Shown here piece after piece: positions 7,032 through 16,032 of a stretch of DNA of 64,000 nt (position 1 is the first letter of the stretch; every line of letters begins with the position of its first letter). The notes under the pieces are model-generated. The model ran no database searches, was not told the DNA's origin, and saw only the letters and a program-made list of their open reading frames with translations. The DNA comes from Treponema sp. (lineage in GTDB: Bacteria; Spirochaetota; Spirochaetia; Treponematales; Treponemataceae). The stretch is taken from assembly GCA_017962415.1 (NCBI GenBank), contig JAGCVK010000008.1, positions 1-64,000 on the forward strand, written 5' to 3'. The position numbers and the translations under genes were made by a program.

Positions 7032-8006
7032 TTATTTAGCCTCCACTTCATATTCATCTTTAATATCTTCAGCTATATTAGCTTCAGCTTTTTCTGGAGC
7101 CTCATAATTATCTGCTTCGAGAAGAACTGCATCTTCGTCTTCAATACCTTCAACTTTCTCTGTAATTGGAGCCTTTACGTCAGCCTGTTCTGCAAATTCA
7201 GCACTTTCAGCTACACGTTTTTTAGCTTCGTCAATTGCAGCCTGCGCAGCAGCGCGTTTTTCTGAAACATCCTGATAAAGATAGGTAAATTTTGAATTTG
7301 CACTCTTATACTTTTCAGTTGCTTTCTTTGAATTCTGCATAGAGTAAAGTGTATCACCATTCTGAATGAGCTCTGCAGCTTCTTTATATTCAGCCTTGCG
7401 GGCAACACCAGCTTTTACACTATCAGCCATTTTCTTAGCCTGCATTGCAGCTTCGCGTTCTGTTTTTGCAATTTTCTTGTATGCAACATTAAGAACGGCA
7501 TTAAAATCTTTGTATGCATTTTCTGCATCAACAAAAGCAGTTTTTGGGAATTCATCAGGATTAGATGACAAAACCTTTTCTACTTTTTCAAGATTTTTTA
7601 TACCGCTGTCGTAATTATTTGGTGCTAAAGAAGCAAATCCGTTATCATCAATTTCTTTTTTGGATTCTTTTGCTTTGCTGTAGTTTGCAAGCAAATTGTA
7701 CTTTTCGATAATTGATTTAGCTGAACCATTTGGATCTTTACTATCTTTTAATCCAGCAAGCAGATTATCCAATTTTTTCATCTGCTCTGGGCAATTTTTA
7801 TCAGCACCAGCCTCAATGGCAGATTTTCTAGCATCATTAACCTTTTCCATTAATTGTGCAATAGAATCTGTAGAATCCTCTACCGTTGTTTCAACTGCAG
7901 TTTCTGGAGCTTCCGGTGCACTTTGATCAGCAGCAGGTTTTGAACCACATGATACAAAGTACATAATTGTGGAAAGTGAAAGAAGAACTAAACTAACTTT
8001 CTTCAT
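7032..8006 (-). CDS. Coiled-coil lipoprotein
   Basis: The 324-residue product has a signal peptide ending in a spirochaete-style lipobox, YFVSC, with lipidated Cys20. The mature part is largely helical and rich in Ala, Lys and Glu, with repeated KxAxxAE-like heptads that suggest coiled coil, and it ends in an acidic tail. No enzyme motif is seen. It is first gene of a two-gene operon with the LysM protein. A tethered lipoprotein plus a peptidoglycan-binding partner suggests envelope organisation, but this is inference. GAGG stands 8 nt before the ATG. Confidence 0.8.
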   Translation of the reverse strand: MKKVSLVLLSLSTIMYFVSCGSKPAADQSAPEAPETAVETTVEDSTDSIAQLMEKVNDARKSAIEAGADKNCPEQMKKLDNLLAGLKDSKDPNGSAKSIIEKYNLLANYSKAKESKKEIDDNGFASLAPNNYDSGIKNLEKVEKVLSSNPDEFPKTAFVDAENAYKDFNAVLNVAYKKIAKTEREAAMQAKKMADSVKAGVARKAEYKEAAELIQNGDTLYSMQNSKKATEKYKSANSKFTYLYQDVSEKRAAAQAAIDEAKKRVAESAEFAEQADVKAPITEKVEGIEDEDAVLLEADNYEAPEKAEANIAEDIKDEYEVEAK

Positions 8007-8192
8007 GTTAACCTCACATTCATGACATTCATAGTATTCCTAAAACTTAGGTATCTACAAAAAACATTATAGATATATTTTACTCTACTTTTTCCAATCT
8101 TACAACGATAATCATATTGTAACCTAAAAGTTACAAAAAAATCGATTAATTTGCTTAAAAAAGCAGAATTTATCCCTAAAAGTGGAGATTTT

Positions 8193-8420
8193 ATGGCTGA
8201 TGAATTTTCTTTTGAAATTGTAAAGAATCTTGGAACTGTTGCCGAAGGAAAAGGCGGCTGGAATCTTGAGCTTAATCTTGTTTCGTGGGGCGGCCGTCCT
8301 GCAAAATATGATTTAAGAAGCTGGTCGCCAGATCATCAAAAAATGGGAAAAGGCTCAACTTTTACAGCCGAAGAATTAAAGGCTCTAAAAAGTCTGCTTT
8401 CTAACCTTGAGATAGAGTAG
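8193..8420 (+). CDS. PC4/YdbC-like ssDNA-binding protein
   Basis: The 75-residue protein matches the small YdbC branch of the PC4 family: FEIVKNLGTVAEGKGGWNLELNLVSWGGRPAKYDLRSWSPDHQKMGKGSTFTAEEL, ending in a short helix. These homodimers bind single-stranded DNA or RNA. The start at 8193 is preferred because GGAG stands 7 nt upstream. A frame from 8151 would add 14 unrelated residues. Its last 20 nt overlap the 3' end of holA on the other strand. Confidence 0.83.
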   Translation: MADEFSFEIVKNLGTVAEGKGGWNLELNLVSWGGRPAKYDLRSWSPDHQKMGKGSTFTAEELKALKSLLSNLEIE

Positions 8421-9384
8421 AAAGCTGCGCTCCGTTTCGCATAACGATTTCATAAAGCAACTTTTGAAGAAAAATATCCTCCATTTGTGTACCGCCGGAA
8501 CGAATTTCCATATCGGTTGAAGCTAAATCAGCTAAAATTGCCGCAGCCTGGCCGAGCGACCAAACCTTTGCCGCATTTCTATACTGTTTTTGCAACATTG
8601 CCTGCGGAATTGCAGCCTCGCCTTTTTTGTGCCATTCTTCAAGTTTTCTAAAACAAGACGCAAGCCCCGCAATTATCATTACAGAAGAATTGTCTTTTGA
8701 CAAACGGATTTTCTGAAGAATTTGAAGGCCTTTTTCAAAACGCGTAGAAGCAGAATCGCCAGGATTTGCAAGCTCGCGAAACAAAGTAAAAGCAGTTTCT
8801 TCGCGATTATGAGTTAAAACAGAATCAATATCGTCTTCTGTAATTTCATGCTCTTTCGGAAAAAGCAGAAAAAATCGAGAACATTCAGCTGCCAAAGCCT
8901 GCGTATTATTTTCAACAAGCTCAAGAATAAGTTGCGCTGCAGACTGGCTGATTCTATAACCGTTTTTGCTAAAAAAGTTCATTACCCACGGCAATTTGTC
9001 GCTTTCAAACATTTCCCAGAACTTTTTTCTGTTTGCAGTTGGCACAAGTTTTTCGAGTTTTGAATCAACTGAAATTTCGTCTGAAACTAAAATCAAAACC
9101 GCAGAAGGCTCTGGATTTTCGAGCCATTCAGAAATCATAAGAATATCTTCTTTCTTTTTGATGAGTTCAGCATTGCGGCAAACAATAAAAACACCGTCTG
9201 AAAAAAGCGTTCCGCTTTGCAAAATTGTCATAACCTGGCTTAGCGGAGTTTCGAGAAGATAAAAAGAATGTTCATCAATTACACCGAACTGTTTTTTATG
9301 CGCAGCGCGAATCGCTTCAACTGCATCATTTCGTTTTCCAAATTCAGGACCAGTGTAAAGATAAATAGGACTTGTTTTTGCCAT
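8401..9384 (-). CDS. holA: DNA polymerase III subunit delta
   Basis: The delta subunit opens the beta sliding clamp inside the clamp loader during replication. The 327-residue protein has the usual size and layout. It has an AAA+-like N-terminal domain starting SPIYLYTGPEFGKR with no functional P-loop, as expected for delta, a middle segment around LPWVMNFFSKNGYRIS, and the C-terminal collar domain with AAKVWSLGQAAAILADLASTD. It is last in the hprK-ptsH-lexA-holA chain (23 nt after lexA). The association with lexA suggests co-regulation with the SOS response but may be incidental. Confidence 0.87.
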   Translation of the reverse strand: MAKTSPIYLYTGPEFGKRNDAVEAIRAAHKKQFGVIDEHSFYLLETPLSQVMTILQSGTLFSDGVFIVCRNAELIKKKEDILMISEWLENPEPSAVLILVSDEISVDSKLEKLVPTANRKKFWEMFESDKLPWVMNFFSKNGYRISQSAAQLILELVENNTQALAAECSRFFLLFPKEHEITEDDIDSVLTHNREETAFTLFRELANPGDSASTRFEKGLQILQKIRLSKDNSSVMIIAGLASCFRKLEEWHKKGEAAIPQAMLQKQYRNAAKVWSLGQAAAILADLASTDMEIRSGGTQMEDIFLQKLLYEIVMRNGAQLSTLSQG

Positions 9385-9407
9385 ACACTTTACTCAAAAA
9401 ATCAAAA

Positions 9408-10019
9408 TCAATAAGTTCTTACAATATTAGAAAGAATGCCTACAATGCGAACATCTGTACAGTAAATTGCCTGAAATTCAGGATTTTCTGGTTGCAGCCG
9501 GATTCTGCCGGTTTCTTTAAAATAACGCTTAAGTGTGATTGCATCATCAATAACTGCAACAATAATCTGACCGTCAACTGCGGTAGAAGCCTGTTCAACA
9601 ACAGCAAGATCTCCGTCTAAAATGCCGGCATTAATCATACTTTGGCCGCGAACACGCAGCGCAAAATAACTTTTTCCAGGACGAACAAAAGGTTCTGTTA
9701 AATTCAAATAACCGTCAAGATTTTCTTCGCTCAAAAGAGGCTTTCCCGCAGCAACAGTTCCAAGCAAAGGAACTTTTCCGATATAAGGCTCCGGCTCTTT
9801 TTCTCTAAAATCAGAAAGAACTCTAATTGAACGCGCTCTTTTTTGACTTTGCGACAAAAAGCCTTTTTTCTGAAGCGCCGTAATATGATCTTGCACCGCA
9901 CGAATTGAAATTTCAAAATGGTCGCTAATATCACGAACAGTTGGCGGATAAGAGTTCTCTTCAGTATAAGACGAAATAAAATTTAAAACTTCTTTTTGCC
10001 GATCTGTTATGCCCTTCAT
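9408..10019 (-). CDS. lexA: LexA repressor
   Basis: Represses SOS genes and cleaves itself when activated RecA filaments form. The 203-residue protein has an N-terminal winged helix-turn-helix (residues 1-65, RDISDHFEISIRAVQDHITA), the cleavage site Ala91-Gly92, and a C-terminal S24 peptidase-like domain with catalytic Ser127 (RGQSM) and Lys164. All key residues are intact. AAGGAG precedes the ATG. It lies 33 nt after ptsH in a four-gene chain, an uncommon grouping of SOS control with carbon-regulatory PTS genes. Confidence 0.95.
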   Translation of the reverse strand: MKGITDRQKEVLNFISSYTEENSYPPTVRDISDHFEISIRAVQDHITALQKKGFLSQSQKRARSIRVLSDFREKEPEPYIGKVPLLGTVAAGKPLLSEENLDGYLNLTEPFVRPGKSYFALRVRGQSMINAGILDGDLAVVEQASTAVDGQIIVAVIDDAITLKRYFKETGRIRLQPENPEFQAIYCTDVRIVGILSNIVRTY

Positions 10020-10052
10020 TCGTTCTCCTTACAATAATTTAATTGCAGCAGT

Positions 10053-10319
10053 TTAGTCTTCTTCAAATCGGCTATTAAAAAGTTCTTCAATAACAGAAGC
10101 TGCTTCTGATTCATCTGGGCCAACAACCTGCATTGTAAGCTGAGTATTATAACCAGCTCCCATTGCAATAACGCCCATAATAGATTTAGCGTTTACAGTT
10201 GCACCATCTCTGGTAAGAGTAATCTCGCTTTCAAACTTATTTGAAGTTTGTGCGATGATTGCTGCAGGCCTTGCGTGAATTCCGGCTCTGTTTTGAACTG
10301 TTAAAATCTTCTCTATCAT
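10053..10319 (-). CDS. ptsH: Phosphocarrier protein HPr
   Basis: The small PTS phosphocarrier. The 88-residue protein has the active site GIHARPAA with His15, and the regulatory site AKSIMGV with Ser46, the residue modified by HPr kinase. It lies directly downstream of hprK (39 nt), and no Enzyme I gene is in the window. In spirochaetes such an HPr/HprK pair can act mainly as a regulatory switch without sugar transport. That role is inferred here. Confidence 0.95.
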   Translation of the reverse strand: MIEKILTVQNRAGIHARPAAIIAQTSNKFESEITLTRDGATVNAKSIMGVIAMGAGYNTQLTMQVVGPDESEAASVIEELFNSRFEED

Positions 10320-10358
10320 ATCATTTTCCTTGGCAGCTTCTCTGCCTGTTTTACTATT

Positions 10359-11348
10359 TTAGTAAGAATCGTCATTACCGTTATAAACGGATTGCGCTTC
10401 TCCTGTTTCAATCCACTTAAGAACATTCTGATTAAAGTCTTTTGCGGAGTTATAACCCATATTTTTAAGACGCTCGTTCATAGCGGCTGCCTCAATAATA
10501 ATTGGAAGGTTTCGGCCTGGACGAACAGGAATTTCAATTACTGGAACTTTTACACCCAAAAGCTCCTGGTAATTCTGTTCTGTACCAAGTCTGTCGTAAG
10601 CCTTTGAAGAATTCCAGTCTTCAAGCTGAACAATTAGCTGAACTTCCTTTTGATTTCTAATGGCACCAACACCATAAAGCTGAGAAATATTGATGATTCC
10701 AAGCCCGCGAATCTCCATATGGTGACTAATAACAGTATTCGCACCGCGCCCAAGAATAATATTACCATTTACACAACGAATCTCAATAATATCATCAGCT
10801 ACAAGACGATGTCCGCGCTCTACAAGTTCAAGAGCAGTTTCACTTTTACCAACGCCAGAATGTCCCGAAAGCAAAATTCCAATACCATAAACTTCTACCA
10901 AAACGCCGTGCAAAGTTTGGCGCGGAGCAAACTGATTTGCAAAAACACGAAGAATTCGGTTTGAAAATTCAGTTGAAGTAAGGCTTGTTTGAAGCAGCGG
11001 ACAATAACTTTCTTCTGCAACCTGGCGAAAATCTTCAGTTGGCTCAAGATTATAAGTAAAAATGCAACAAGGCATTTGCGAGCGGAAAAAATTGCGAATA
11101 GAATCAGTATTTTTTTCTTTATGAAGTTTTTGAAGATAAGCCGTTTCGCCACGTCCAAAAAGTTGAACACGGTTACTGGCAAAGGATTCATAAAAGCCAG
11201 AAAGAGCAAGTCCCGGTCTGTTTAATTCAGGAACTGTAATTGCCCGTGGTAATCCGCGGCGACCGGCTATACACTTTAAATCAAGCGCATCGTGGCCTGA
11301 AAGTTCGAGGTCGAGCAAATCCAACACAGTGAATTTCTTATCCGCCAT
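10359..11348 (-). CDS. hprK: HPr kinase/phosphorylase
   Basis: A bifunctional enzyme that adds phosphate to, or removes it from, Ser46 of HPr in response to metabolic state. The sequence has the P-loop GHSGVGKSE, the family signature MEIRGLGIINISQLYGVGAI, and a C-terminal helix region. A GTG at 11363 would add five residues, but a TTGCTA-17-TATAGT promoter lies so that transcription should start at or next to the ATG at 11348. That ATG is therefore the likely start of a leaderless message (329 residues). It is first gene of hprK-ptsH-lexA-holA. Confidence 0.94.
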   Translation of the reverse strand: MADKKFTVLDLLDLELSGHDALDLKCIAGRRGLPRAITVPELNRPGLALSGFYESFASNRVQLFGRGETAYLQKLHKEKNTDSIRNFFRSQMPCCIFTYNLEPTEDFRQVAEESYCPLLQTSLTSTEFSNRILRVFANQFAPRQTLHGVLVEVYGIGILLSGHSGVGKSETALELVERGHRLVADDIIEIRCVNGNIILGRGANTVISHHMEIRGLGIINISQLYGVGAIRNQKEVQLIVQLEDWNSSKAYDRLGTEQNYQELLGVKVPVIEIPVRPGRNLPIIIEAAAMNERLKNMGYNSAKDFNQNVLKWIETGEAQSVYNGNDDSY

Positions 11349-11354
11349 AAGTTT

Positions 11355-11383
11355 ACTATACACAGTTTAAGATATTTTAGCAA
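11355..11383 (-). promoter_or_regulatory. Leaderless promoter of hprK
   Basis: On the minus strand TTGCTA (11378-11383), a 17-nt spacer and TATAGT (11355-11360) are followed 6 nt later by ATG at 11348. No Shine-Dalgarno sequence fits between them. Confidence 0.65.
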
Positions 11384-11532
11384 TACCGAATCTAAATTTT
11401 GTAAATCTGAATTTGTTTTTTCATCAAACCCGTGATAGCATATTAATTGATGAGTAATCATCTGTCTGCGTATACAGATATTACATCAAATAAAGTCGAA
11501 GTAAATCAGCTTTACTTCTAAGGAGACAAACT

Positions 11533-11820
11533 ATGACACCATCAATTAATGCAGTAGGTTTTACACTCGGACAAAAGCAGTCAGATATGATTGATTCAAA
11601 ACTTAAGCGTATTGCTTATGGAGATGACTTAATTGTAGATTTGCTTATGAAAATCAAACACGACAAAACCTTTGTCTTCGATACAACAGTAAACTTTAAA
11701 TGGGGAACTTCTGCTCACGTTTCTGGCGAAGATTTTGATTTTGGAGCAGCTTTAAACAAGATGATGGACGTTCTCGACAACAAAATTAAAAAGGAAAAAG
11801 ATAAGGTTCAGCAAAAATAA
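11533..11820 (+). CDS. hpf: Short ribosome hibernation-promoting factor (HPF/RaiA family)
   Basis: Binds the 30S decoding region and stabilises inactive ribosomes in stationary phase or stress. The 95-residue protein has the size of short HPF, with a central FDTTVNFKWGTSAHVSGEDFDFGAALNKMMDVLDNKI stretch matching the family pattern of strand, acidic turn and final amphipathic helix, followed by a basic tail. The resemblance is moderate. AAGGAG precedes the ATG. It faces rpoN with ptsH/hprK next door. This echoes the conserved rpoN-hpf-PTS neighbourhood of other bacteria and supports the call. Confidence 0.8.
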   Translation: MTPSINAVGFTLGQKQSDMIDSKLKRIAYGDDLIVDLLMKIKHDKTFVFDTTVNFKWGTSAHVSGEDFDFGAALNKMMDVLDNKIKKEKDKVQQK

Positions 11821-11841
11821 AGCTGAAAATTATTAGAAGGA

Positions 11842-11890
11842 GGATTTGTCCGGCTTGAGTGTAAAAACTTGGACCGGGCTTTTTTTTGCC
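11842..11890. terminator. Possible terminator between hpf and rpoN
   Basis: GTCCGGC and GGACCGGGC flank about 20 nt and are followed by eight T on the plus strand. The stem is imperfect. It sits where a terminator for hpf, and perhaps for converging rpoN, is needed. Confidence 0.45.
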
Positions 11891-11934
11891 AAAAAAAAAT
11901 CAAAAATTAAAAAGAATCAAATAATCAAAAAAAA

Positions 11935-13410
11935 TCATCTTTTATAAGAATTTTTTAAGCCAAGCTGAGCACGATATTTTGCAACCGTGCGGCGCGCAAT
12001 TTTTGCACCTTTTTGATTTAAAATTTCACAAAGTTGATTATCAGAAAGATTTTCATTTTCCGGGCGGCTAAGAATCGCCTGAATTTTTTGTTTAATTCTA
12101 TCAGAAGAAATTTTTCGCTGACCGTCGTTACTGGAAACTCCCGAAGTAAAAAAATAATGAGCCGGAAAAAGTCCCCATTCAGTTTGAATATATTTGCTGC
12201 TGTTTTTTGCCGTCATTCTCGAAACAGTTGATTCATGAATTTTAAGTTCCTGCGCAATTTTACGCCGAGTAAGAACAGTTAAATGGCCGGGTCCTTTAGC
12301 AAAAAAAACTTTTTGCGCGTGCACAATGGCACAACCTTGCAAAACAATGCTGGATTCGCGGAATTTTAGAGAATTTATAAAAGCCTGAGCTTTTGAAACA
12401 TTTTCTTTGTCCATTAAAAAATCAGGCGAAATACGAATTTCAGGAAGACTTCCCGAAGCATATTTAATTTGAAAATGAAAATCAGAATTTCCAGAAACAA
12501 TTCCGCGACTATAATCATCAACAGAAGCACCAGGCTCTTTTGTAACAATCAAAACAACATCAGGGCGGCCGGCGTCAACACCAGCGCTGCTCGTATAACC
12601 TTGCGCCGGATGAGGATTTAAAGAAAGAATGAATTTTAGGGCGGCGGCGCAGGTTTTCTGATTTATTTCTAATTTATCTAGGATAATTTCAGAAGCAAAC
12701 GCCTTTTTGCGCCGCTCCTGCTGAAAATCAAAAAGTTTTGCACAAATTTTTGCGGGTTCCGGCGGATTCAAAAAATCAAGATGACCGTCGAGAATAAATA
12801 AAGCAAGCTCGTTTGATTCTTCGGCAAGCTGCGCCTGAACAAAAAGGCTTTCTTCTGGAGTTTTACAGCAAGTTCCAACCGGGTCGAGCGACTGCACAAT
12901 TTTTAAGCAGCGTTCCAAAAGTTCGTGTTCGGCCGCCGGATTCTTTCCCGGCAAAAAAGTTTGCGGCGCAAGCATAGAACCGTAAAAACCATTTTTATCG
13001 AGATTATAAATAAGCCGGCGGCAAAGCTCCGTTTCTTTTTCAGAAAGCTTCATTGCGTTAAGTTGATGAAGCAAATGCTCTTGCAAAGATTCGCCATAAG
13101 ATTCCTGATTTTCGAGAATCTGCTGAAATTTATCTGAATCAATCGTGCGGCTCCGCGAAACCAAATAATCATTTTTTTGCCCAAAAGTAAGGTCGCGCTC
13201 CAAAGCCCGTTCAAAAAGTGCAGAATTTTGATTTTCTTCTACATCGCGAACAAGTTCCAAAGCCGGATTATCACTTACCGCGCGGTAAATTTCATCACGC
13301 AAATCAGAATTACCCATTGAAAGATAATTCAACGCGGTTATTTGAACCTGCGAGAGACGCTGAACCTGTTTTTGAACCTGCTTTTGTTCAAACGAACCAG
13401 AAAAAGCCAT
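11935..13410 (-). CDS. rpoN: RNA polymerase sigma-54 factor
   Basis: An alternative sigma factor recognising -24/-12 promoters and needing AAA+ activators. The 491-residue protein has the Q-rich N-terminal region I (SGSFEQKQVQKQVQRLSQVQ), the core-binding region, a helix-turn-helix (HESTVSRMTAKNSSKYIQTEWGLFPAHYFF), and the diagnostic RpoN box ARRTVAKYR near the C-terminus. AGG precedes the ATG, and a TATAAT lies about 25 nt upstream. No sigma-54 activator gene is present in the window, so its targets are elsewhere. Confidence 0.95.
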   Translation of the reverse strand: MAFSGSFEQKQVQKQVQRLSQVQITALNYLSMGNSDLRDEIYRAVSDNPALELVRDVEENQNSALFERALERDLTFGQKNDYLVSRSRTIDSDKFQQILENQESYGESLQEHLLHQLNAMKLSEKETELCRRLIYNLDKNGFYGSMLAPQTFLPGKNPAAEHELLERCLKIVQSLDPVGTCCKTPEESLFVQAQLAEESNELALFILDGHLDFLNPPEPAKICAKLFDFQQERRKKAFASEIILDKLEINQKTCAAALKFILSLNPHPAQGYTSSAGVDAGRPDVVLIVTKEPGASVDDYSRGIVSGNSDFHFQIKYASGSLPEIRISPDFLMDKENVSKAQAFINSLKFRESSIVLQGCAIVHAQKVFFAKGPGHLTVLTRRKIAQELKIHESTVSRMTAKNSSKYIQTEWGLFPAHYFFTSGVSSNDGQRKISSDRIKQKIQAILSRPENENLSDNQLCEILNQKGAKIARRTVAKYRAQLGLKNSYKR

Positions 13411-13459
13411 TTTACCTATTCCGAACTAAAATATTATAGCATAAATCAAAGTCAAACTG

Positions 13460-13465
13460 TATACT
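13460..13465 (+). promoter_or_regulatory. -10 element of a leaderless promoter
   Basis: TATACT ends 7 nt before the ATG at 13473, and no Shine-Dalgarno sequence is present. The -35 is weak. It shares the 62-bp divergent spacer with the rpoN promoter. Confidence 0.45.
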
Positions 13466-13472
13466 TGCATTT

Positions 13473-14810
13473 ATGAAAAAGATTGAAGATTTTGGAATCC
13501 GCGTGCCGGAAATCCTTTTGCCAAAAAACATTGATGTTTCGAGCTGGTCTGTAATTGCCTGCGACCAGTACACTCAGGATTTAGATTATTGGAAAAAAGC
13601 CGAAGCTGCCGCAGCAGGAAAACCTTCCACACTAAATCTGATTTTGCCGGAAGTTTATTTGAATTCACCAGATAAACCTGAACGCATTGAAAAAATCAGA
13701 AAAACAATGAACGAATATCTTGAAAGCGGTATTTTTGATTCACCTCGCAAGAGTATGATTTATATAGAAAGAAAAACTGCATTTGGCCGCACAAGAAAAG
13801 GCCTTATTGCGCAGATTGATTTGGAAACTTATGAATGGAAACCGTTTAGCAAGGCAAATATCCGCGCAACAGAAGCTACAATTGTTGAACGCATTCCACC
13901 GAGAATGGAAATTCGTCGCGGCGCTCCACTTGAATTGCCGCACATTATGCTTCTTGTAAATGACAAAGATGATATTCTTGTTGGCGGAACAGGAAAAGCC
14001 GTAAAAGCAAAAACTCCGGTTTACAACGGAAATCTTATGTGCAACGGCGGCTCAATTACAGGCTGGGCTGTAGAAAGTGATTCTGAAATTGAAGCGGTTA
14101 CAAAAGCCGTTTGTGAAATTGCCGATAAAAACCGCGCCGCAGACGGTTCAACTTTCCTTTTTGCAGTTGGAGATGGAAATCACTCGCTTGCAACCGCAAA
14201 AGCTGTTTGGGACGAACATAAAGAAAAATTGATTGCAAGCGACGCTGATGAAACTGCATTGAAAAATTGTGCTGTTCGCTACGCTCTTGTTGAAATTGTA
14301 AATATTTATGATACAGGCCTTACTTTTGAGCCAATTCACAGAGTAATTTTTGATTGTGATGTAAAAGGTTTGATTTTGCACCTTGAAGAAAAACTTGGCG
14401 GAAAAGCAAGCGAAATTGCAAATGCAAACAAACTTGAAAAGGCTGTAAAGGCTTCGCAAGCTGATTTTGGATTTGCTTTCCGGGAAAAAGGAAACGGCGA
14501 ACAAAAATATATTCTTTTGAAAACACAAATCAAAGAACTTGCTGTTGCAAGACTTCAACCGGAAATTGATGAATTTTTGAAAAAATCAGAAAGCGCTGCA
14601 AAACCTGAAATTGACTACATTCACGGCAGCGAAGAAACGCTTAAACTAGGCGAGCGCGAAAACGCCGTTGGAATTTTACTTCCACCAATTGCAAAAGACA
14701 GTTTCTTTGAAACAATTAACGGACGCGGCCCGCTTCCTCGCAAGAGCTTTAGTATGGGCGAAGCTGACGAAAAACGCTTTTACCTTGAATGCCGCCGCCT
14801 GTTTGGCTAA
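13473..14810 (+). CDS. DUF1015 family protein
   Basis: A 445-residue cytosolic protein of the conserved DUF1015 family. The start IEDFGIRVPEILLPKNIDVSSWSVIACDQYTQD, the FAVGDGNHSLATAKAVWDEH motif near residue 225-245 and the C-terminal LPRKSFSMGEADEKRFYLECRR are typical. The GDGNHS segment is the family's most conserved stretch and resembles a ParB/sulfiredoxin-like nucleotide-binding site. My recollection is that these genes often sit near serine-biosynthesis genes in other bacteria, but nothing here confirms such a role. Its 3' end overlaps the convergent methyltransferase by 4 nt. Confidence 0.82.
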   Translation: MKKIEDFGIRVPEILLPKNIDVSSWSVIACDQYTQDLDYWKKAEAAAAGKPSTLNLILPEVYLNSPDKPERIEKIRKTMNEYLESGIFDSPRKSMIYIERKTAFGRTRKGLIAQIDLETYEWKPFSKANIRATEATIVERIPPRMEIRRGAPLELPHIMLLVNDKDDILVGGTGKAVKAKTPVYNGNLMCNGGSITGWAVESDSEIEAVTKAVCEIADKNRAADGSTFLFAVGDGNHSLATAKAVWDEHKEKLIASDADETALKNCAVRYALVEIVNIYDTGLTFEPIHRVIFDCDVKGLILHLEEKLGGKASEIANANKLEKAVKASQADFGFAFREKGNGEQKYILLKTQIKELAVARLQPEIDEFLKKSESAAKPEIDYIHGSEETLKLGERENAVGILLPPIAKDSFFETINGRGPLPRKSFSMGEADEKRFYLECRRLFG

Positions 14811-15994
14811 CAATCTAAAAAATGGTGGAAAATTTCTGTGCCGTACAACTTTGCTGTGCGGCGGCAGCGTTCCCAGCACAAATCAGAAATTGTATTAAAA
14901 GGAGCCTGTGTACTATTTTTTTGAGTTCGCACAGGTTCTTTTTTTTGCACAAGAATACAGCAGCGGCTCCCCTCATCAATCTGATTGAGGTCGCAAACCG
15001 CTTCAAAGGTTGTGCCGCTTCCGGCAAAAAAGTCGAGAATAAGTGCGTTTGCTGGCTGGCAGGTAATTTCAATCAAATGCTTTATAAGACTCACAGGTTT
15101 TGGATTATCAAAGGCTCCTTTTGTGCCTAAAAGCTGGTCTAAATGATTTTGCGCCGCGCGAGTTGATTCAACTTCTTCTATTATATTATGTGGAATTACT
15201 TGGGTTGTGTCTTGATTAAAAATTTTTACGCGAGGAACTTTATCGTACAAAGGTGCAGTTCCCCAAAAAATGCGATTATCAGCGATTAACTGTTCCATTT
15301 CGGCTTGAGTTTTTTGCCATTGTCGAGTCCAAACTTTGCCGCCTGGAGAAGTTATTGAATAATAATTTTTGTGATTTGGATTTGAACGCGTTTCTGTAAA
15401 TGAAATACTTCCCGAAAACCAGTTGCCGCGCGGATCGTTATCTGGATTTTTTGTTGCCCAGCAAGTTTCTTGAACCTCCCGAAAAGCCGGCAAGTTTCGT
15501 TTATTGCGCGCATAGCAAAGTGTGTGTTGTTGAAGTGTGCGCGACCATTTATCTTTTTTTCCTTTTCCATGAAGCCACATAAAATCGTTCAAAAAATTTT
15601 CTTCGCCAAAAATCTGGTCGCAAAGAAGTTTTAATGTGTAAAGTTCGCTTTGGTCTATTGCGATGAAAATGCAGCCTGTTTGTGCTAAAAGCGGACGCGC
15701 TGCTATAAGGCGGCGCTGCATAAAACTGAGCCACGCAGAATGCCTGTCTGCGCCAAAAGCAAAATGGTCTTTGTATGTAAAGTCGTTTCCGGTGTTGTAT
15801 GGCGGGTCGATATAAATAAGATTTATTTTGCCGGTGTATTTTGCGGCCAGTTTTTGTAAAACCTGGTAATTGTCGCCTTCTATAAAAAGATGTTTTGCAA
15901 CATTGGGGAGCGGCGGCTGTATATTTTTATTATCTAAAAAATCTGGCGAGTCGGAAGATTCCGGGTAATCTGTCCATGTAAGTTGTAAAGGCAT
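14807..15994 (-). CDS. Orphan site-specific DNA methyltransferase
   Basis: Probable adenine-N6 (or cytosine-N4) methyltransferase of the beta type. The catalytic motif DPPYNTG comes first (near residue 68) and the SAM-binding motif FFAGSGTT near residue 319, the order that defines this class. A target-recognition region rich in W and aromatic residues lies between them. At 395 residues it is shorter than type III Mod subunits. No restriction endonuclease or specificity gene is adjacent, so it may be a solitary epigenetic enzyme or the remains of a restriction system. A G+C-rich REP-like block stands directly upstream, which hints at past mobility. Confidence 0.88.
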   Translation of the reverse strand: MPLQLTWTDYPESSDSPDFLDNKNIQPPLPNVAKHLFIEGDNYQVLQKLAAKYTGKINLIYIDPPYNTGNDFTYKDHFAFGADRHSAWLSFMQRRLIAARPLLAQTGCIFIAIDQSELYTLKLLCDQIFGEENFLNDFMWLHGKGKKDKWSRTLQQHTLCYARNKRNLPAFREVQETCWATKNPDNDPRGNWFSGSISFTETRSNPNHKNYYSITSPGGKVWTRQWQKTQAEMEQLIADNRIFWGTAPLYDKVPRVKIFNQDTTQVIPHNIIEEVESTRAAQNHLDQLLGTKGAFDNPKPVSLIKHLIEITCQPANALILDFFAGSGTTFEAVCDLNQIDEGSRCCILVQKKEPVRTQKNSTQAPFNTISDLCWERCRRTAKLYGTEIFHHFLDC

Positions 15995-16032
15995 AGGTTA
16001 ATTATAAGATTTCTTGGATTGGTGGGTCAAGA

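Noticed and set aside
14898-14945. Terminator-like hairpin GGAGCCTGTG/CACAGGTTC followed by a T run
   Set aside because: It lies inside the 3' coding part of the DNA methyltransferase, where the T run is lysine codons on the other strand. It might act on the convergent gene, but evidence is weak.
14807-15994. A restriction-modification system
   Set aside because: Only a methyltransferase is seen. No endonuclease or specificity subunit gene lies next to it.
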